From NCBI RefSeq assembly GCF_024213195.1, contig NZ_JANAVF010000001.1, forward strand, positions 744,001 through 808,000: DNA of 64,000 nucleotides. The letters run 5' to 3'. The notes under the pieces are model-generated. The model was not told the origin of the DNA, searched no databases, and worked only from the letters and a program-made list of their open reading frames with translations. This DNA comes from Streptomyces sp. TBY4 (GTDB taxonomy: Bacteria > Actinomycetota > Actinomycetes > Streptomycetales > Streptomycetaceae). This document shows positions 1 through 8,431 of this stretch, in pieces. Numbering within the stretch: position 1 is the stretch's first letter; each line of letters opens with the position of its first letter. Position numbers and translations under genes: made by a program.

Positions 1-41
1 CCACGCACCTCGACGCCATCAACCGCTTCCGGAACATCTGA
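1..41 (+). CDS. ccr: C-terminal end of crotonyl-CoA carboxylase/reductase (partial)
   Basis: Only the last 12 codons and the stop are in the window; they read THLDAINRFRNI followed by TGA at 39-41. This matches the C-terminus I recall for crotonyl-CoA carboxylase/reductase, which makes ethylmalonyl-CoA from crotonyl-CoA and CO2. The call rests mostly on position: meaA starts 32 bp downstream, the standard ccr-meaA order in Streptomyces. The rest of the gene lies outside the window. Confidence 0.7.
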   Translation, partial: THLDAINRFRNI

Positions 42-73
42 GACAGCCTCAAAGGCCTAAGGGACAGCCTGAG

Positions 74-2170
74 ATGACAGAGCGCCAGAAGGACCGTCCG
101 TGGCTCATGCGGACGTACGCCGGCCACTCCACGGCCGAGGCGTCCAACGAGCTGTACCGCCGCAACCTCGCCAAGGGCCAGACCGGCCTGTCGGTCGCGT
201 TCGACCTGCCGACGCAGACCGGCTACGACCCCGACCACATCCTCGCCCGCGGCGAGGTCGGCCGGGTCGGGGTCCCGGTCTCCCATCTGGGCGACATGCG
301 GCGGCTGTTCCAGGACATCCCCCTGGAACAGATGAACACCTCGATGACGATCAACGCCACCGCCATGTGGCTGCTGGCGCTCTACCAGGTGGCCGCCGAG
401 GAGCAGGGCGCGGACATCGCCCTGCTCCAGGGCACCACCCAGAACGACATCGTCAAGGAGTACCTCTCGCGCGGGACGCACGTCTTCCCGCCCGGGCCCT
501 CGCTCCGCCTGACGACGGACATGATCGCGTACACGGTCAACCACATCCCGAAGTGGAACCCGATCAACATCTGCAGCTACCACCTGCAGGAGGCCGGGGC
601 CACCCCCGTCCAGGAGATCTCCTACGCGATGGCCACGGCCATCGCCGTCCTGGACTCGGTGCGCGACTCGGGCCAGGTCCCGCCGGAGCGGTTCGGCGAG
701 GTCGTCGCCCGGATCTCCTTCTTCGTGAACGCGGGCGTCCGCTTCATCGAGGAGATGTGCAAGATGCGCGCCTTCGGCCGCATCTGGGACCAGGTCACCC
801 GCGAGCGCTACGGCATCGAGAACGAGAAGCAGCGCCGCTTCCGGTACGGCGTCCAGGTCAACTCCCTGGGCCTGACCGAGGCGCAGCCGGAGAACAACGT
901 CCAGCGGATCGTGCTGGAGATGCTCGCGGTCACCCTGTCCAAGGACGCCCGCGCCCGCGCCGTGCAGCTGCCGGCCTGGAACGAGGCGCTGGGCCTGCCC
1001 CGGCCCTGGGACCAGCAGTGGTCGCTGCGCATCCAGCAGGTCCTGGCGCACGAGAGCGACCTGCTGGAGTACGAGGACATCTTCGCCGGCTCGCACGTGA
1101 TCGAGGCCAAGGTCGAGTCCCTGGTCGCCGAGTGCCTGGCCGAGATCGACCGGATCCAGGAGATGGGCGGCGCGATGGCGGCCGTCGAGTCCGGGTACCT
1201 CAAGGGCGAGCTGGTCTCCTCGCACGCCGAGCGGCGGGCCCGGATCGAGGCCGGCCAGGACAAGATCGTCGGCGTCAACTGCTTCGAGCAGACCGAGGAG
1301 AACCCGCTCACCGCCGACCTGGACGGCGCCATCATGACGGTGGACGGGGCCCTGGAGGCGCAGACCGTCGAGCGCATCGGCCGCTGGAAGGCCGAGCGCC
1401 AGGAGTCCTCGGACCGGCAGGGCGGCGGCGACCCGTTCGTCTTCCCCACGGTCATGCAGGCCCTGGACCGCCTGAAGGAGGCCGCCGCCGGGGACGAGAA
1501 CCTGATGGAGGCCACCCTGGAGTGCGCCCGCGCCGGTGTCACCACCGGCGAGTGGGCCGGCGCGCTGCGCGAGGTGTTCGGCGAGTTCCGGGCGCCGACC
1601 GGGGTCTCCTCGGCCCCGGTGGCCGTGACCGCCGAGGAGGGGACCCCCATGGCCCTCGTCCGCGCGAAGGTCTCCCGTACCGCCGACGAGCTGGGCTCCG
1701 GCCGGCTGCGGCTGCTGGTCGGCAAGCCCGGCCTGGACGGGCACTCCAACGGCGCCGAGCAGATCGCCGTACGGGCCCGCGACGCCGGCTTCGAGGTGGT
1801 CTACCAGGGCATCCGGCTGACCCCCGAGGAGATCTCCTCGGCGGCCCTGGCCGAGGACGTGCACTGCGTGGGACTGTCCATCCTGTCCGGCTCGCACAGC
1901 GCGCTCGTCCCGGACGTGCTGGAACGCCTGCGCGCGGCGGGGGCGGGTGACATCCCCGTCGTGCTCGGCGGCATCATTCCGAATGCCGACGCCGTGGCGC
2001 TCAAGGAGGCCGGAGTGGCCGCGGTCTTCACCCCGAAGGACTTCGGCATCACGGAGATCATCGGCAAAATCGTCGACGAGATCCGCAAGGCGAACAAGCT
2101 CCACCCGCTCGGCGACGCCGATATCACCGACATCACAGACATCACCGCAAGCACGGAGGTCCCCGCATGA
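74..2170 (+). CDS. meaA: Ethylmalonyl-CoA mutase MeaA (B12-dependent)
   Basis: This cytoplasmic adenosylcobalamin enzyme rearranges (2R)-ethylmalonyl-CoA to (2S)-methylsuccinyl-CoA in the ethylmalonyl-CoA pathway. The 698-aa protein has the methylmalonyl-CoA-mutase-like catalytic barrel over about the first 500 residues, then a cobalamin-binding domain with the DxHxxG signature (D555-G-H557-S-N-G560). It is a single-chain mutase of the usual MeaA length. The ATG start has a purine-rich GGGACAG stretch upstream. The stop overlaps the next start (ATGA at 2167-2170), so translation is probably coupled. Neighbours supply the steps before and after. Methylmalonyl-CoA mutase is a paralogous alternative, but the ccr context and downstream genes favour MeaA. 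Confidence 0.93.
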   Translation: MTERQKDRPWLMRTYAGHSTAEASNELYRRNLAKGQTGLSVAFDLPTQTGYDPDHILARGEVGRVGVPVSHLGDMRRLFQDIPLEQMNTSMTINATAMWLLALYQVAAEEQGADIALLQGTTQNDIVKEYLSRGTHVFPPGPSLRLTTDMIAYTVNHIPKWNPINICSYHLQEAGATPVQEISYAMATAIAVLDSVRDSGQVPPERFGEVVARISFFVNAGVRFIEEMCKMRAFGRIWDQVTRERYGIENEKQRRFRYGVQVNSLGLTEAQPENNVQRIVLEMLAVTLSKDARARAVQLPAWNEALGLPRPWDQQWSLRIQQVLAHESDLLEYEDIFAGSHVIEAKVESLVAECLAEIDRIQEMGGAMAAVESGYLKGELVSSHAERRARIEAGQDKIVGVNCFEQTEENPLTADLDGAIMTVDGALEAQTVERIGRWKAERQESSDRQGGGDPFVFPTVMQALDRLKEAAAGDENLMEATLECARAGVTTGEWAGALREVFGEFRAPTGVSSAPVAVTAEEGTPMALVRAKVSRTADELGSGRLRLLVGKPGLDGHSNGAEQIAVRARDAGFEVVYQGIRLTPEEISSAALAEDVHCVGLSILSGSHSALVPDVLERLRAAGAGDIPVVLGGIIPNADAVALKEAGVAAVFTPKDFGITEIIGKIVDEIRKANKLHPLGDADITDITDITASTEVPA

Positions 2171-3141
2171 CCACGCCCTCTTCCCCGGTCAACCGGCTGC
2201 GGCCGCGCCGCTCCTGCCTCGCGGTGCCGGGTTCCAACCCCCGGTTCCTGGAGAAGGCCCAGGGCCTGCCGGCCGACCAGGTCTTCCTGGACCTGGAGGA
2301 CGCCTGCGCCCCGCTCGCCAAGGAGGGCGCCCGCCACACGATCGTGGACGCGCTGAACAACGGCGACTGGACGGGCAAGACCCGCGTGGTGCGCGTCAAC
2401 GACTGGACCACGCACTGGACGTACCGCGACGTGATCACGGTCGTCGAGGGCGCCGGCCAGAACCTCGACTGCATCATGCTGCCGAAGGTCCAGGACGCCC
2501 AGCAGGTCGTGGCCCTCGACCTCCTGCTCACGCAGATCGAGAAGACGATGGGCTTCGAGGTCGGCAAGATCGGCATCGAGGCGCAGATCGAGAACGCCAA
2601 GGGCCTGGTCAACGTCGACGCGATCGCCGGCGCCTCGCCGCGGCTGGAGACCATCATCTTCGGGCCGGCCGACTTCATGGCCTCCATCAACATGAAGTCC
2701 CTGGTCGTGGGCATGCAGCCGCCCGGCTACGGCGCGGACGCCTACCACTACATCCTGATGCGGATCCTGATGGCGGCCCGCATGCACGACCTCCAGGCGA
2801 TCGACGGCCCCTTCCTCCAGATCAAGAACGTGGACGGCTACCGCGAGGTCGCCGGGCGCGCGGCGGCCCTGGGCTTCGACGGCAAGTGGGTGCTGCACCC
2901 CGGCCAGGTCGACGCGGCCAACGAGGTCTTCTCCCCCTCCCAGGAGGACTACGACCACGCCGAACTGATCCTCGACGCGTACGACTGGTGCACCTCGGAG
3001 GCCGGCGGCAAGAAGGGCTCCGCGATGCTCGGCGACGAGATGATCGACGAGGCCAGCCGCAAGATGGCCCTGGTCATCTCGGGCAAGGGCCGCGCCGCCG
3101 GCATGCAGCGCACCACCAAGTTCGAGATCCCGGAGGCGTAG
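2167..3141 (+). CDS. HpcH/HpaI-family CoA-ester lyase (beta-methylmalyl/malyl-CoA lyase)
   Basis: The 324-aa protein belongs to the citrate-lyase-beta/HpcH family. It should cleave beta-methylmalyl-CoA to glyoxylate and propionyl-CoA, and perhaps malyl-CoA to acetyl-CoA and glyoxylate. Visible family features include the N-terminal RSCLAVPGSNPRF segment, the acidic DLEDACAP metal/substrate region near residue 40 and the GIEAQIENAKG segment in the barrel. It overlaps meaA by 4 bp, and the mesaconyl-CoA hydratase gene starts 4 bp after its stop, consistent with one operon. Whether it acts on both malyl esters or only one cannot be read from sequence. Confidence 0.88.
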   Translation: MTTPSSPVNRLRPRRSCLAVPGSNPRFLEKAQGLPADQVFLDLEDACAPLAKEGARHTIVDALNNGDWTGKTRVVRVNDWTTHWTYRDVITVVEGAGQNLDCIMLPKVQDAQQVVALDLLLTQIEKTMGFEVGKIGIEAQIENAKGLVNVDAIAGASPRLETIIFGPADFMASINMKSLVVGMQPPGYGADAYHYILMRILMAARMHDLQAIDGPFLQIKNVDGYREVAGRAAALGFDGKWVLHPGQVDAANEVFSPSQEDYDHAELILDAYDWCTSEAGGKKGSAMLGDEMIDEASRKMALVISGKGRAAGMQRTTKFEIPEA

Positions 3142-3145
3142 CACC

Positions 3146-3658
3146 ATGCAGTTCGGACGCACCTACGAAGAGTTCGAGGTCGGCGCGGTCTACAAGCACT
3201 GGCCCGGAAAGACGGTCACCGAGTACGACGACCACCTCTTCTGCCTGCTGACCATGAACCACCACCCGCTCCACATGGACAGCAACTACGCCGAGAACAC
3301 GACCGACTTCGGCAAGAACGTGGTCGTGGGCAACTACATCTACTCGCTGCTGCTCGGCATGTCGGTGCCGGACGTCTCCGGCAAGGCCATCGCCAACCTG
3401 GAGATCGAGTCGCTGCGGCACGTCGCCCCGACCTTCCACGGGGACACGATCTACGGCGAGACCACGGTCCTCGACAAGACCCCGTCGAAGTCGAAGAACG
3501 ACCGCGGCATCGTCTACGTGGAGACCAAGGGCTACAAGCAGGACGGCACCCTCGTCTGCGTCTTCCGGCGCAAGGTGATGGTCCCGACCGAGACGTACAT
3601 CAAGGAGCGCGGCGGCGAGCAGCCCGGCCGCCCCACGCTGAAGGAACAGGGGAAGTAG
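3146..3658 (+). CDS. MaoC-like mesaconyl-CoA hydratase
   Basis: The 170-aa single hot-dog-fold protein is placed to hydrate mesaconyl-C1-CoA to beta-methylmalyl-CoA, between the dehydrogenase and lyase steps encoded on either side. The active-site loop reads TMNHHPLHMD (about residues 36-45). Ordinary MaoC/R-hydratases have Asp-x-Asn-Pro-Leu-His here, so the usual Asp and Asn are replaced by Asn38 and His40 while H43 and D45 remain. From memory this variant is normal for the mesaconyl-CoA hydratase branch. The gene sits 4 bp after the lyase and 4 bp before the dehydrogenase. Confidence 0.87.
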   Translation: MQFGRTYEEFEVGAVYKHWPGKTVTEYDDHLFCLLTMNHHPLHMDSNYAENTTDFGKNVVVGNYIYSLLLGMSVPDVSGKAIANLEIESLRHVAPTFHGDTIYGETTVLDKTPSKSKNDRGIVYVETKGYKQDGTLVCVFRRKVMVPTETYIKERGGEQPGRPTLKEQGK

Positions 3659-3662
3659 AACC

Positions 3663-4868
3663 ATGAGCCGACTTGCCCAGACCGCCGGCCTGACGGACGA
3701 CCAGAGGGACATCCTCAAGACCGTCCGGGAGTTCGTCGACAAGGAGATCATCCCGGTCGCGACCGAGCTGGAGCACCGGGACGAGTACCCGCAGCAGATC
3801 GTCGACGGCCTCAAGGAACTCGGCCTCTTCGGCCTGATGATCCCGGAGGAGTACGGCGGCCTGGGTGAGTCGCTCCTCACCTACGCCCTGTGCGTGGAGG
3901 AGATCGCGCGCGGCTGGATGTCCGTCTCGGGCATCATCAACACCCACTTCATCGTCGCGTACATGCTCAAGCAGCACGGCACCCAGGAGCAGAAGGAGTA
4001 CTTCCTCCCGCGGATGGCGCTGGGCGAGGTGCGCGGAGCGTTCTCGATGTCCGAGCCGGGCCTCGGCTCCGATGTGTCGGCCATCACCTCGAAGGCGGTG
4101 AAGGACGGCGACGAGTACGTCCTGAACGGCCAGAAGATGTGGCTGACGAACGGCGGCACGTCCACGCTGGTGGCCGTTCTGGTCCGCAGTGACGAAGGAC
4201 ACCCCGAGGGCACCGCGCCCCACAAGTCGATGACGACCTTCCTGGTGGAGAAGGAGGCCGGCTTCGGTGAGGTCCGGCCCGGCCTGACCATCCCCGGCAA
4301 GATCGACAAGATGGGCTACAAGGGCGTCGACACGACCGAGCTCATCATGGACGGACTGCGCATTCCGGCCAATCGGGTCCTCGGCGGCCAGACCGGCCGA
4401 GGGTTTTACCAAATGATGGACGGGGTCGAGGTCGGCCGCGTCAACGTGGCGGCCCGTGGCTGCGGCGTCGCGCAGCGTGCGTTCGAGCTGGGTGTCTCGT
4501 ATGCCCAGCAGCGTCATACTTTCGGCAAAGCCATCGCCGAGCACCAGGCGATCCAGTTCAAGCTGGCCGAGATGGCTACCAAGGTCGAAGCCGCCCATGC
4601 GATGATGGTCAATGCAGCACGCAAAAAGGACTCCGGGGAACGAAACGACCTCGAAGCAGGGATGGCGAAGTACCTCGCCTCCGAGTACTGCAAGGAGGTG
4701 GTGGAGGACGCGTTCCGCATCCACGGTGGCTACGGCTTCTCGAAGGAGTACGAAATCGAGCGTCTCTACCGGGAGGCACCCATGCTGCTCATCGGTGAAG
4801 GTACCGCCGAGATCCAGAAAATGATCATCGGGCGACGCCTGCTCGAGGAGTACCGGCTCCAGGGCTGA
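3663..4868 (+). CDS. mcd: Acyl-CoA dehydrogenase, probable methylsuccinyl-CoA dehydrogenase
   Basis: This FAD flavoenzyme of 401 aa would oxidise (2S)-methylsuccinyl-CoA to mesaconyl-CoA, passing electrons to ETF. It has the acyl-CoA dehydrogenase N-terminal helical domain, the FSMSEPGLGSD beta-domain signature, and the C-terminal LLIGEGTAEIQ segment with likely catalytic base E379. It ends the ethylmalonyl-CoA operon and is followed by a strong hairpin. The last third (about 4370-4868) has visibly more A/T at third codon positions than the rest of the operon. Butyryl-CoA dehydrogenase is the main alternative; the gene context decides. Confidence 0.87.
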   Translation: MSRLAQTAGLTDDQRDILKTVREFVDKEIIPVATELEHRDEYPQQIVDGLKELGLFGLMIPEEYGGLGESLLTYALCVEEIARGWMSVSGIINTHFIVAYMLKQHGTQEQKEYFLPRMALGEVRGAFSMSEPGLGSDVSAITSKAVKDGDEYVLNGQKMWLTNGGTSTLVAVLVRSDEGHPEGTAPHKSMTTFLVEKEAGFGEVRPGLTIPGKIDKMGYKGVDTTELIMDGLRIPANRVLGGQTGRGFYQMMDGVEVGRVNVAARGCGVAQRAFELGVSYAQQRHTFGKAIAEHQAIQFKLAEMATKVEAAHAMMVNAARKKDSGERNDLEAGMAKYLASEYCKEVVEDAFRIHGGYGFSKEYEIERLYREAPMLLIGEGTAEIQKMIIGRRLLEEYRLQG

Positions 4869-4874
4869 AAGTCC

Positions 4875-4911
4875 CTTTTGCGGTAAATCGTCCACCGGTT
4901 TACCGCAAAAG
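4875..4911 (+). terminator. Strong hairpin after the ethylmalonyl-CoA operon
   Basis: Two perfect 13-nt complementary arms (CTTTTGCGGTAAA at 4875-4887 and its reverse complement at 4899-4911) enclose an 11-nt loop, starting 6 bp after the mcd stop. There is no U-run, as is common in Streptomyces. The arms are A/T-richer than the surroundings. Confidence 0.8.
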
Positions 4912-4967
4912 AGTCACTAGCAGTCACTGGCTCCCGGCCATCGACTCGGCTTCTGGCTTGCCCAGTT

Positions 4968-4979
4968 GTTGCGCGCAAC
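4968..4979. promoter_or_regulatory. 12-bp palindrome upstream of psd
   Basis: GTTGCGCGCAAC is a perfect palindrome about 75 bp before the psd start, in the 142-bp gap after the terminator. Its position and symmetry suit a dimeric regulator's operator. No regulator is identified. Confidence 0.35.
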
Positions 4980-5053
4980 CGATAGCATTCCAGTAAAGCC
5001 GCCGTCCCGTCCCCCCGTTTGCGGCGCGGCATCACCCGCTACGAAGGTCATCC

Positions 5054-5710
5054 ATGCCCCACAGCCAAACCTCTGCACCTCGCGTCGGCCTCCTCGGTGG
5101 ACGCCTCGCGCGCGGAGCATCGCCGTGGCTTCTGCCGACCGTCGCCACCGCCGCCGTCAGCCTCGTCCGGGCCCGCAAGTCCGGACGCTGGGCGGCAGTG
5201 GCCGTGCCCACCACCGCGCTCGCGGCGGGCATGCTGTGGTTCTTCCGCGACCCCGAGCGTGAGATCACGCAGGGCCGGGTCATCTCCCCCGCCGACGGTG
5301 TGGTGCAGAGCATCATGCCGTGGAAGGACGGGCGGACCCGCGTCGCGATCTTCATGAGCCCCCTGAACGTCCACGTCAACCGCGCGCCCCTCGCGGGCAC
5401 GGTGACGTCCGTGGAGCACATCCCCGGCGGATTCGTTCCGGCGTTCAACAAGGAGAGCGAGAACAACGAGCGCGTCGTCTGGCACTTCGACACCGAACTC
5501 GGCGACATCGAGATGGTGCAGATCGCCGGCGCCGTCGCCCGTCGCATCGTCCCGTACCTGCCGGCCGGTACCAAGGTGGAGCAGGGCGAACGCATCGGTC
5601 TGATCCGCTTCGGCTCCCGCGTCGACATCTACCTCCCCGAGGGCGTCGAGGTCGCGGTCGAGGTCGGACAGGCCACCACCGCGGGGGTGACCCGAATTGA
5701 CCGTGACTGA
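5054..5710 (+). CDS. psd: Phosphatidylserine decarboxylase
   Basis: The 218-aa protein converts phosphatidylserine to phosphatidylethanolamine at the membrane. It belongs to the short class and self-cleaves to make a pyruvoyl prosthetic group. The cleavage site is the Gly187-Ser188 pair in RFGSRVD, and the other likely self-processing residues D81 (SPADG) and H107 (LNVHVNR) are present. A hydrophobic stretch at about residues 47-64 would anchor it. The next gene, pssA, overlaps its 3' end, so substrate-making and substrate-using enzymes are translationally linked. Confidence 0.94.
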   Translation: MPHSQTSAPRVGLLGGRLARGASPWLLPTVATAAVSLVRARKSGRWAAVAVPTTALAAGMLWFFRDPEREITQGRVISPADGVVQSIMPWKDGRTRVAIFMSPLNVHVNRAPLAGTVTSVEHIPGGFVPAFNKESENNERVVWHFDTELGDIEMVQIAGAVARRIVPYLPAGTKVEQGERIGLIRFGSRVDIYLPEGVEVAVEVGQATTAGVTRIDRD

Positions 5711-6560
5711 ACCTGAAACCCCGGCCGCCGGCTGGGTGCCCGAGGCTGCTCCCGAGGAGGAGTCCACCGAGGACGACATGCCGCTGTCACTGCGGCTGTC
5801 GATAGCGGACACCCTCACCCTCGGCAACGCCACGTGCGGATTCATGGCGGTGTACTTCACCACCACCGGGATCCTCATCCCGCACCTCACCGGCAGCGGT
5901 GAGTCGGGCATGGCCCGCAGCAGCGCGGCCACGGCCGTGATACTGATGCTGCTCGCCGCGGTCTTCGACCTCTTCGACGGCATCGTGGCCCGCAAGCTGC
6001 GCAGCTCGCCGATGGGCGCGGAGCTGGACAACCTGTCCGACCTGATCAGCTTCGGCCTGGCTCCGGCGTACTTCGTCCTCGTCTACGGCATGGTCGCCGA
6101 CGACGCGGTGCAGAAGATGTCGGCGCTGGCGGCGATCGTGGTGCTGCTGGCCGTCGTCCTGCGCCTCGCGAGATTCAGCTGCGTGGCGATGAAGGACGGC
6201 ATGTTCCAGGGCATGCCGAGCCCCTTCGGCGCGCTGACGGTCGTCTCGATCGTGCTGCTGGAGCTGCCGTTCATCCCGACCCTGCTGGCGATCGTCGGCG
6301 TGGCCTGGCTGATGGTGAGCCGGGTCGAGTACCCCAAGCCGCGGGGTGTCCTCGCGGTGGCGATGCTCAGCTGGATCGTCGCGGCGATGGGGCTGCTGGC
6401 CGCGTGGGCGTTCGACGCGCCGGGCGGCGGGCTGCTGCTCCAGACCGGCTGCGCGCTGCAGATCGCTCTGGCGGCGACCATCCCGCTGTTCGCGACGACC
6501 CGTCGCGCGAACACGTTCCGCCACAACCGCCGCGAGGCCCGGGCCACCCAGGCCCCGTAG
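5697..6560 (+). CDS. pssA: CDP-diacylglycerol--serine O-phosphatidyltransferase
   Basis: This integral membrane enzyme makes phosphatidylserine from CDP-diacylglycerol and serine, feeding Psd. The full CDP-alcohol phosphotransferase signature is present: D91-xx-D94-G95-xx-A98-R99-x7-G107-xxx-D111-xxx-D115. Several hydrophobic segments surround it (about 78-91, 118-160 and 180-270). The start is TTG at 5697 or GTG at 5703; both overlap psd (14 or 8 bp). A strong hairpin follows 19 bp after the stop. Confidence 0.93.
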   Translation: MTVTEPETPAAGWVPEAAPEEESTEDDMPLSLRLSIADTLTLGNATCGFMAVYFTTTGILIPHLTGSGESGMARSSAATAVILMLLAAVFDLFDGIVARKLRSSPMGAELDNLSDLISFGLAPAYFVLVYGMVADDAVQKMSALAAIVVLLAVVLRLARFSCVAMKDGMFQGMPSPFGALTVVSIVLLELPFIPTLLAIVGVAWLMVSRVEYPKPRGVLAVAMLSWIVAAMGLLAAWAFDAPGGGLLLQTGCALQIALAATIPLFATTRRANTFRHNRREARATQAP

Positions 6561-6579
6561 CCCCGCCGCACGCGCACGC

Positions 6580-6617
6580 AAGGGCCCCCGACCGCCACCA
6601 GGCAGCCGGGGGCCCTT
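6580..6617 (+). terminator. Terminator of psd-pssA
   Basis: Perfect 11-nt arms, AAGGGCCCCCG (6580-6590) and its complement (6607-6617), surround a 16-nt loop. The hairpin lies just after pssA and ends in a short TT. Confidence 0.8.
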
Positions 6618-6690
6618 CCGCATCCCCGGGGGCCGCCCTACGCCGCTGCGCGGAGCCTGGCCGCCCCGCGGGCCCGCCTGTGCCGCTGCG

Positions 6691-6800
6691 CGGGGCGGAG
6701 TTCCCCTACCCGCCCTTCGCCCGTTCCCCGGGCTGCGCCCGGACCCCCTCTGGGGCTCCGCCCCAGACCCCGCGCCTCAAACGCCGGCGAGGCTGGATAT
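6691..6800 (+). repeat. Intergenic repeat, copy A (Streptomyces GC-rich palindromic unit)
   Basis: This segment shares its blocks, in the same order, with two copies at 13556-13750: CCCTACCCGCCCTTC, CGTTCCCCGGG, a CTCCGCCCC palindromic block, CTCAAACGCCGG and GGCTGGAT. It fills most of the 316-bp gap between pssA and the ada-like gene and does not look coding. It contains several short GC-rich hairpins. The remaining 76 bp before the ada-like start should hold that gene's promoter. Confidence 0.7.
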
Positions 6801-6876
6801 GCCGCGCAGCGGCGCGCTTAGGCTTGGTGTCGGAAAACCGCCAGCCTCAGGCGTGTGCGGTCGGGAGGATGGAGCC

Positions 6877-8370
6877 ATGTACACCGATACGGAGCGTTGC
6901 GTTCGGGCCGTCCAGTCGAAGGACGCGCGGTTCGACGGGTGGTTCTTCACCGCCGTGCGGACCACCGGGATCTACTGCCGGCCCAGCTGCCCCGCCGTAC
7001 CGCCCAAGGTCGAGAACATGACCTTCCTGCCCAGCGCCGCCGCCTGCCAGCAGAACGGGTACCGGGCCTGCAAGCGGTGCCGGCCCGACACCTCCCCCGG
7101 CTCCCCCGAGTGGAACGCCCGTGCCGACGCCGTCGCCCGCGCCATGCGCCTCATCCAGGACGGGGTGGTCGACCGGGAGGGGGTCCCGGGGCTGGCCTCC
7201 CGGCTCGGGTACTCCGCCCGCCAGGTGGAGCGCCAGCTCGGTGCCGAGCTCGGCGCCGGGCCGCTCGCCCTCGCCCGGGCCCAGCGCGCGCAGACCGCCC
7301 GGCTGCTGATCGAGACCTCCGGGCTCCCGATGGGCGACATCGCCTTCGCCGCCGGGTTCTCCTCGATCCGGACCTTCAACGACACCGTCCGCGAGGTCTT
7401 CGCGCTGGCCCCGAGCGAGCTCCGGGCGCGGGCCGCCGGCCGGGGGGCCGTCCCGGGCCCCGGACCCGCACAGGTGCCCGGCACCATCAGCCTGCGGCTC
7501 CCCTTCCGGGCCCCGCTCACCCCGGACAACCTCTTCGGCCACCTCGCCGCGACCGCCGTGCCCGGGGTCGAGGAGTGGCGGGCCGGCGCCTACCGCCGCA
7601 CGCTGCGGCTCCCGTACGGCACCGGCGTCGTCGCCCTGACCCCGCGGCCCGACCACATCGGCTGCCGGCTCGCCCTCACCGACCTGCGCGACCTCACCAT
7701 CGCCATCAGCCGCTGCCGCCGGCTGCTGGACCTCGACGCGGACCCGGAGGCCGTCGACGAGCAGCTGAGCTCCGACCCGCTGCTGGCGCCCCTCGTGGCC
7801 AAGGCTCCGGGCCGCCGGGTGCCGCGTACGGTCGACGCGGAGGAGTTCGCCGTACGGGCCGTGCTCGGCCAGCAGGTGTCCACCGCGGCGGCGCGCACGC
7901 ACGCGGCCCGCCTCGTACGGGCCCTCGGCGAGCCGGTGACCGACCCCGACCCCGAGGGCGGGCTGACGCACCTGTTCCCCACCTCGCAGGCGCTCGCGGG
8001 GATGGACCCCGAGGCGCTGGCCCTGCCGCGCAGCCGGCGGACCACCTTCACCACGCTCGTCTCCGCCCTCGCCGACGGCTCGCTCCCGCTCGGCATCGAC
8101 AGCGACTGGGAGGCGGCCCGCGCGAGGCTGGGCGCGCTGCCCGGCTTCGGGCCGTGGACCACCGAGATCATCGCGATGCGGGCCCTGGGGGACCCGGACG
8201 CCTTCATTCCGGCCGACCTGGGGATCCGGCGGGCCGCGACCTCGCTCGGGCTGCCGTCCACGCCCGCGGCGCTGACGGCCCGCGCGGCGCACTGGCGGCC
8301 CTGGCGCGCGTACGCCGTGCAGTACCTGTGGGCCACCGAGGACCATCCGATCAACGTCCTGCCCGCCTGA
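6877..8370 (+). CDS. Ada-AlkA fusion: methyl-phosphotriester sensor plus 3-methyladenine glycosylase
   Basis: This 497-aa DNA repair protein has three parts. Residues 1-75 are the Ada N-terminal zinc domain with cysteines C34, C38, C65 and C68 in the YCRPSC and CKRC pairs; one should accept methyl groups from phosphotriesters. Residues about 85-190 are an AraC-type helix-turn-helix. From about residue 200 it is an AlkA-type HhH-GPD glycosylase with the LPGFGPWT hairpin and likely catalytic D447 (PADLGIRR). It lacks the O6-methylguanine methyltransferase domain of E. coli Ada; that activity is encoded by the next gene. The ATG at 6877 follows GGGAGGATGGAG. It is probably self-regulated by alkylation. 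Confidence 0.93.
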   Translation: MYTDTERCVRAVQSKDARFDGWFFTAVRTTGIYCRPSCPAVPPKVENMTFLPSAAACQQNGYRACKRCRPDTSPGSPEWNARADAVARAMRLIQDGVVDREGVPGLASRLGYSARQVERQLGAELGAGPLALARAQRAQTARLLIETSGLPMGDIAFAAGFSSIRTFNDTVREVFALAPSELRARAAGRGAVPGPGPAQVPGTISLRLPFRAPLTPDNLFGHLAATAVPGVEEWRAGAYRRTLRLPYGTGVVALTPRPDHIGCRLALTDLRDLTIAISRCRRLLDLDADPEAVDEQLSSDPLLAPLVAKAPGRRVPRTVDAEEFAVRAVLGQQVSTAAARTHAARLVRALGEPVTDPDPEGGLTHLFPTSQALAGMDPEALALPRSRRTTFTTLVSALADGSLPLGIDSDWEAARARLGALPGFGPWTTEIIAMRALGDPDAFIPADLGIRRAATSLGLPSTPAALTARAAHWRPWRAYAVQYLWATEDHPINVLPA

Positions 8371-8431
8371 CCCCGCCGACAGCGACACCGACAGCGACAC
8401 CCACACCGACTTCCGAGGAGCACGAGCCGTC

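Noticed and set aside
8377-8411. Short GACAGCGACACC repeats between the Ada-AlkA and ogt genes
   Set aside because: Only about two imperfect units with no spacers; not a CRISPR array and no clear regulatory meaning.
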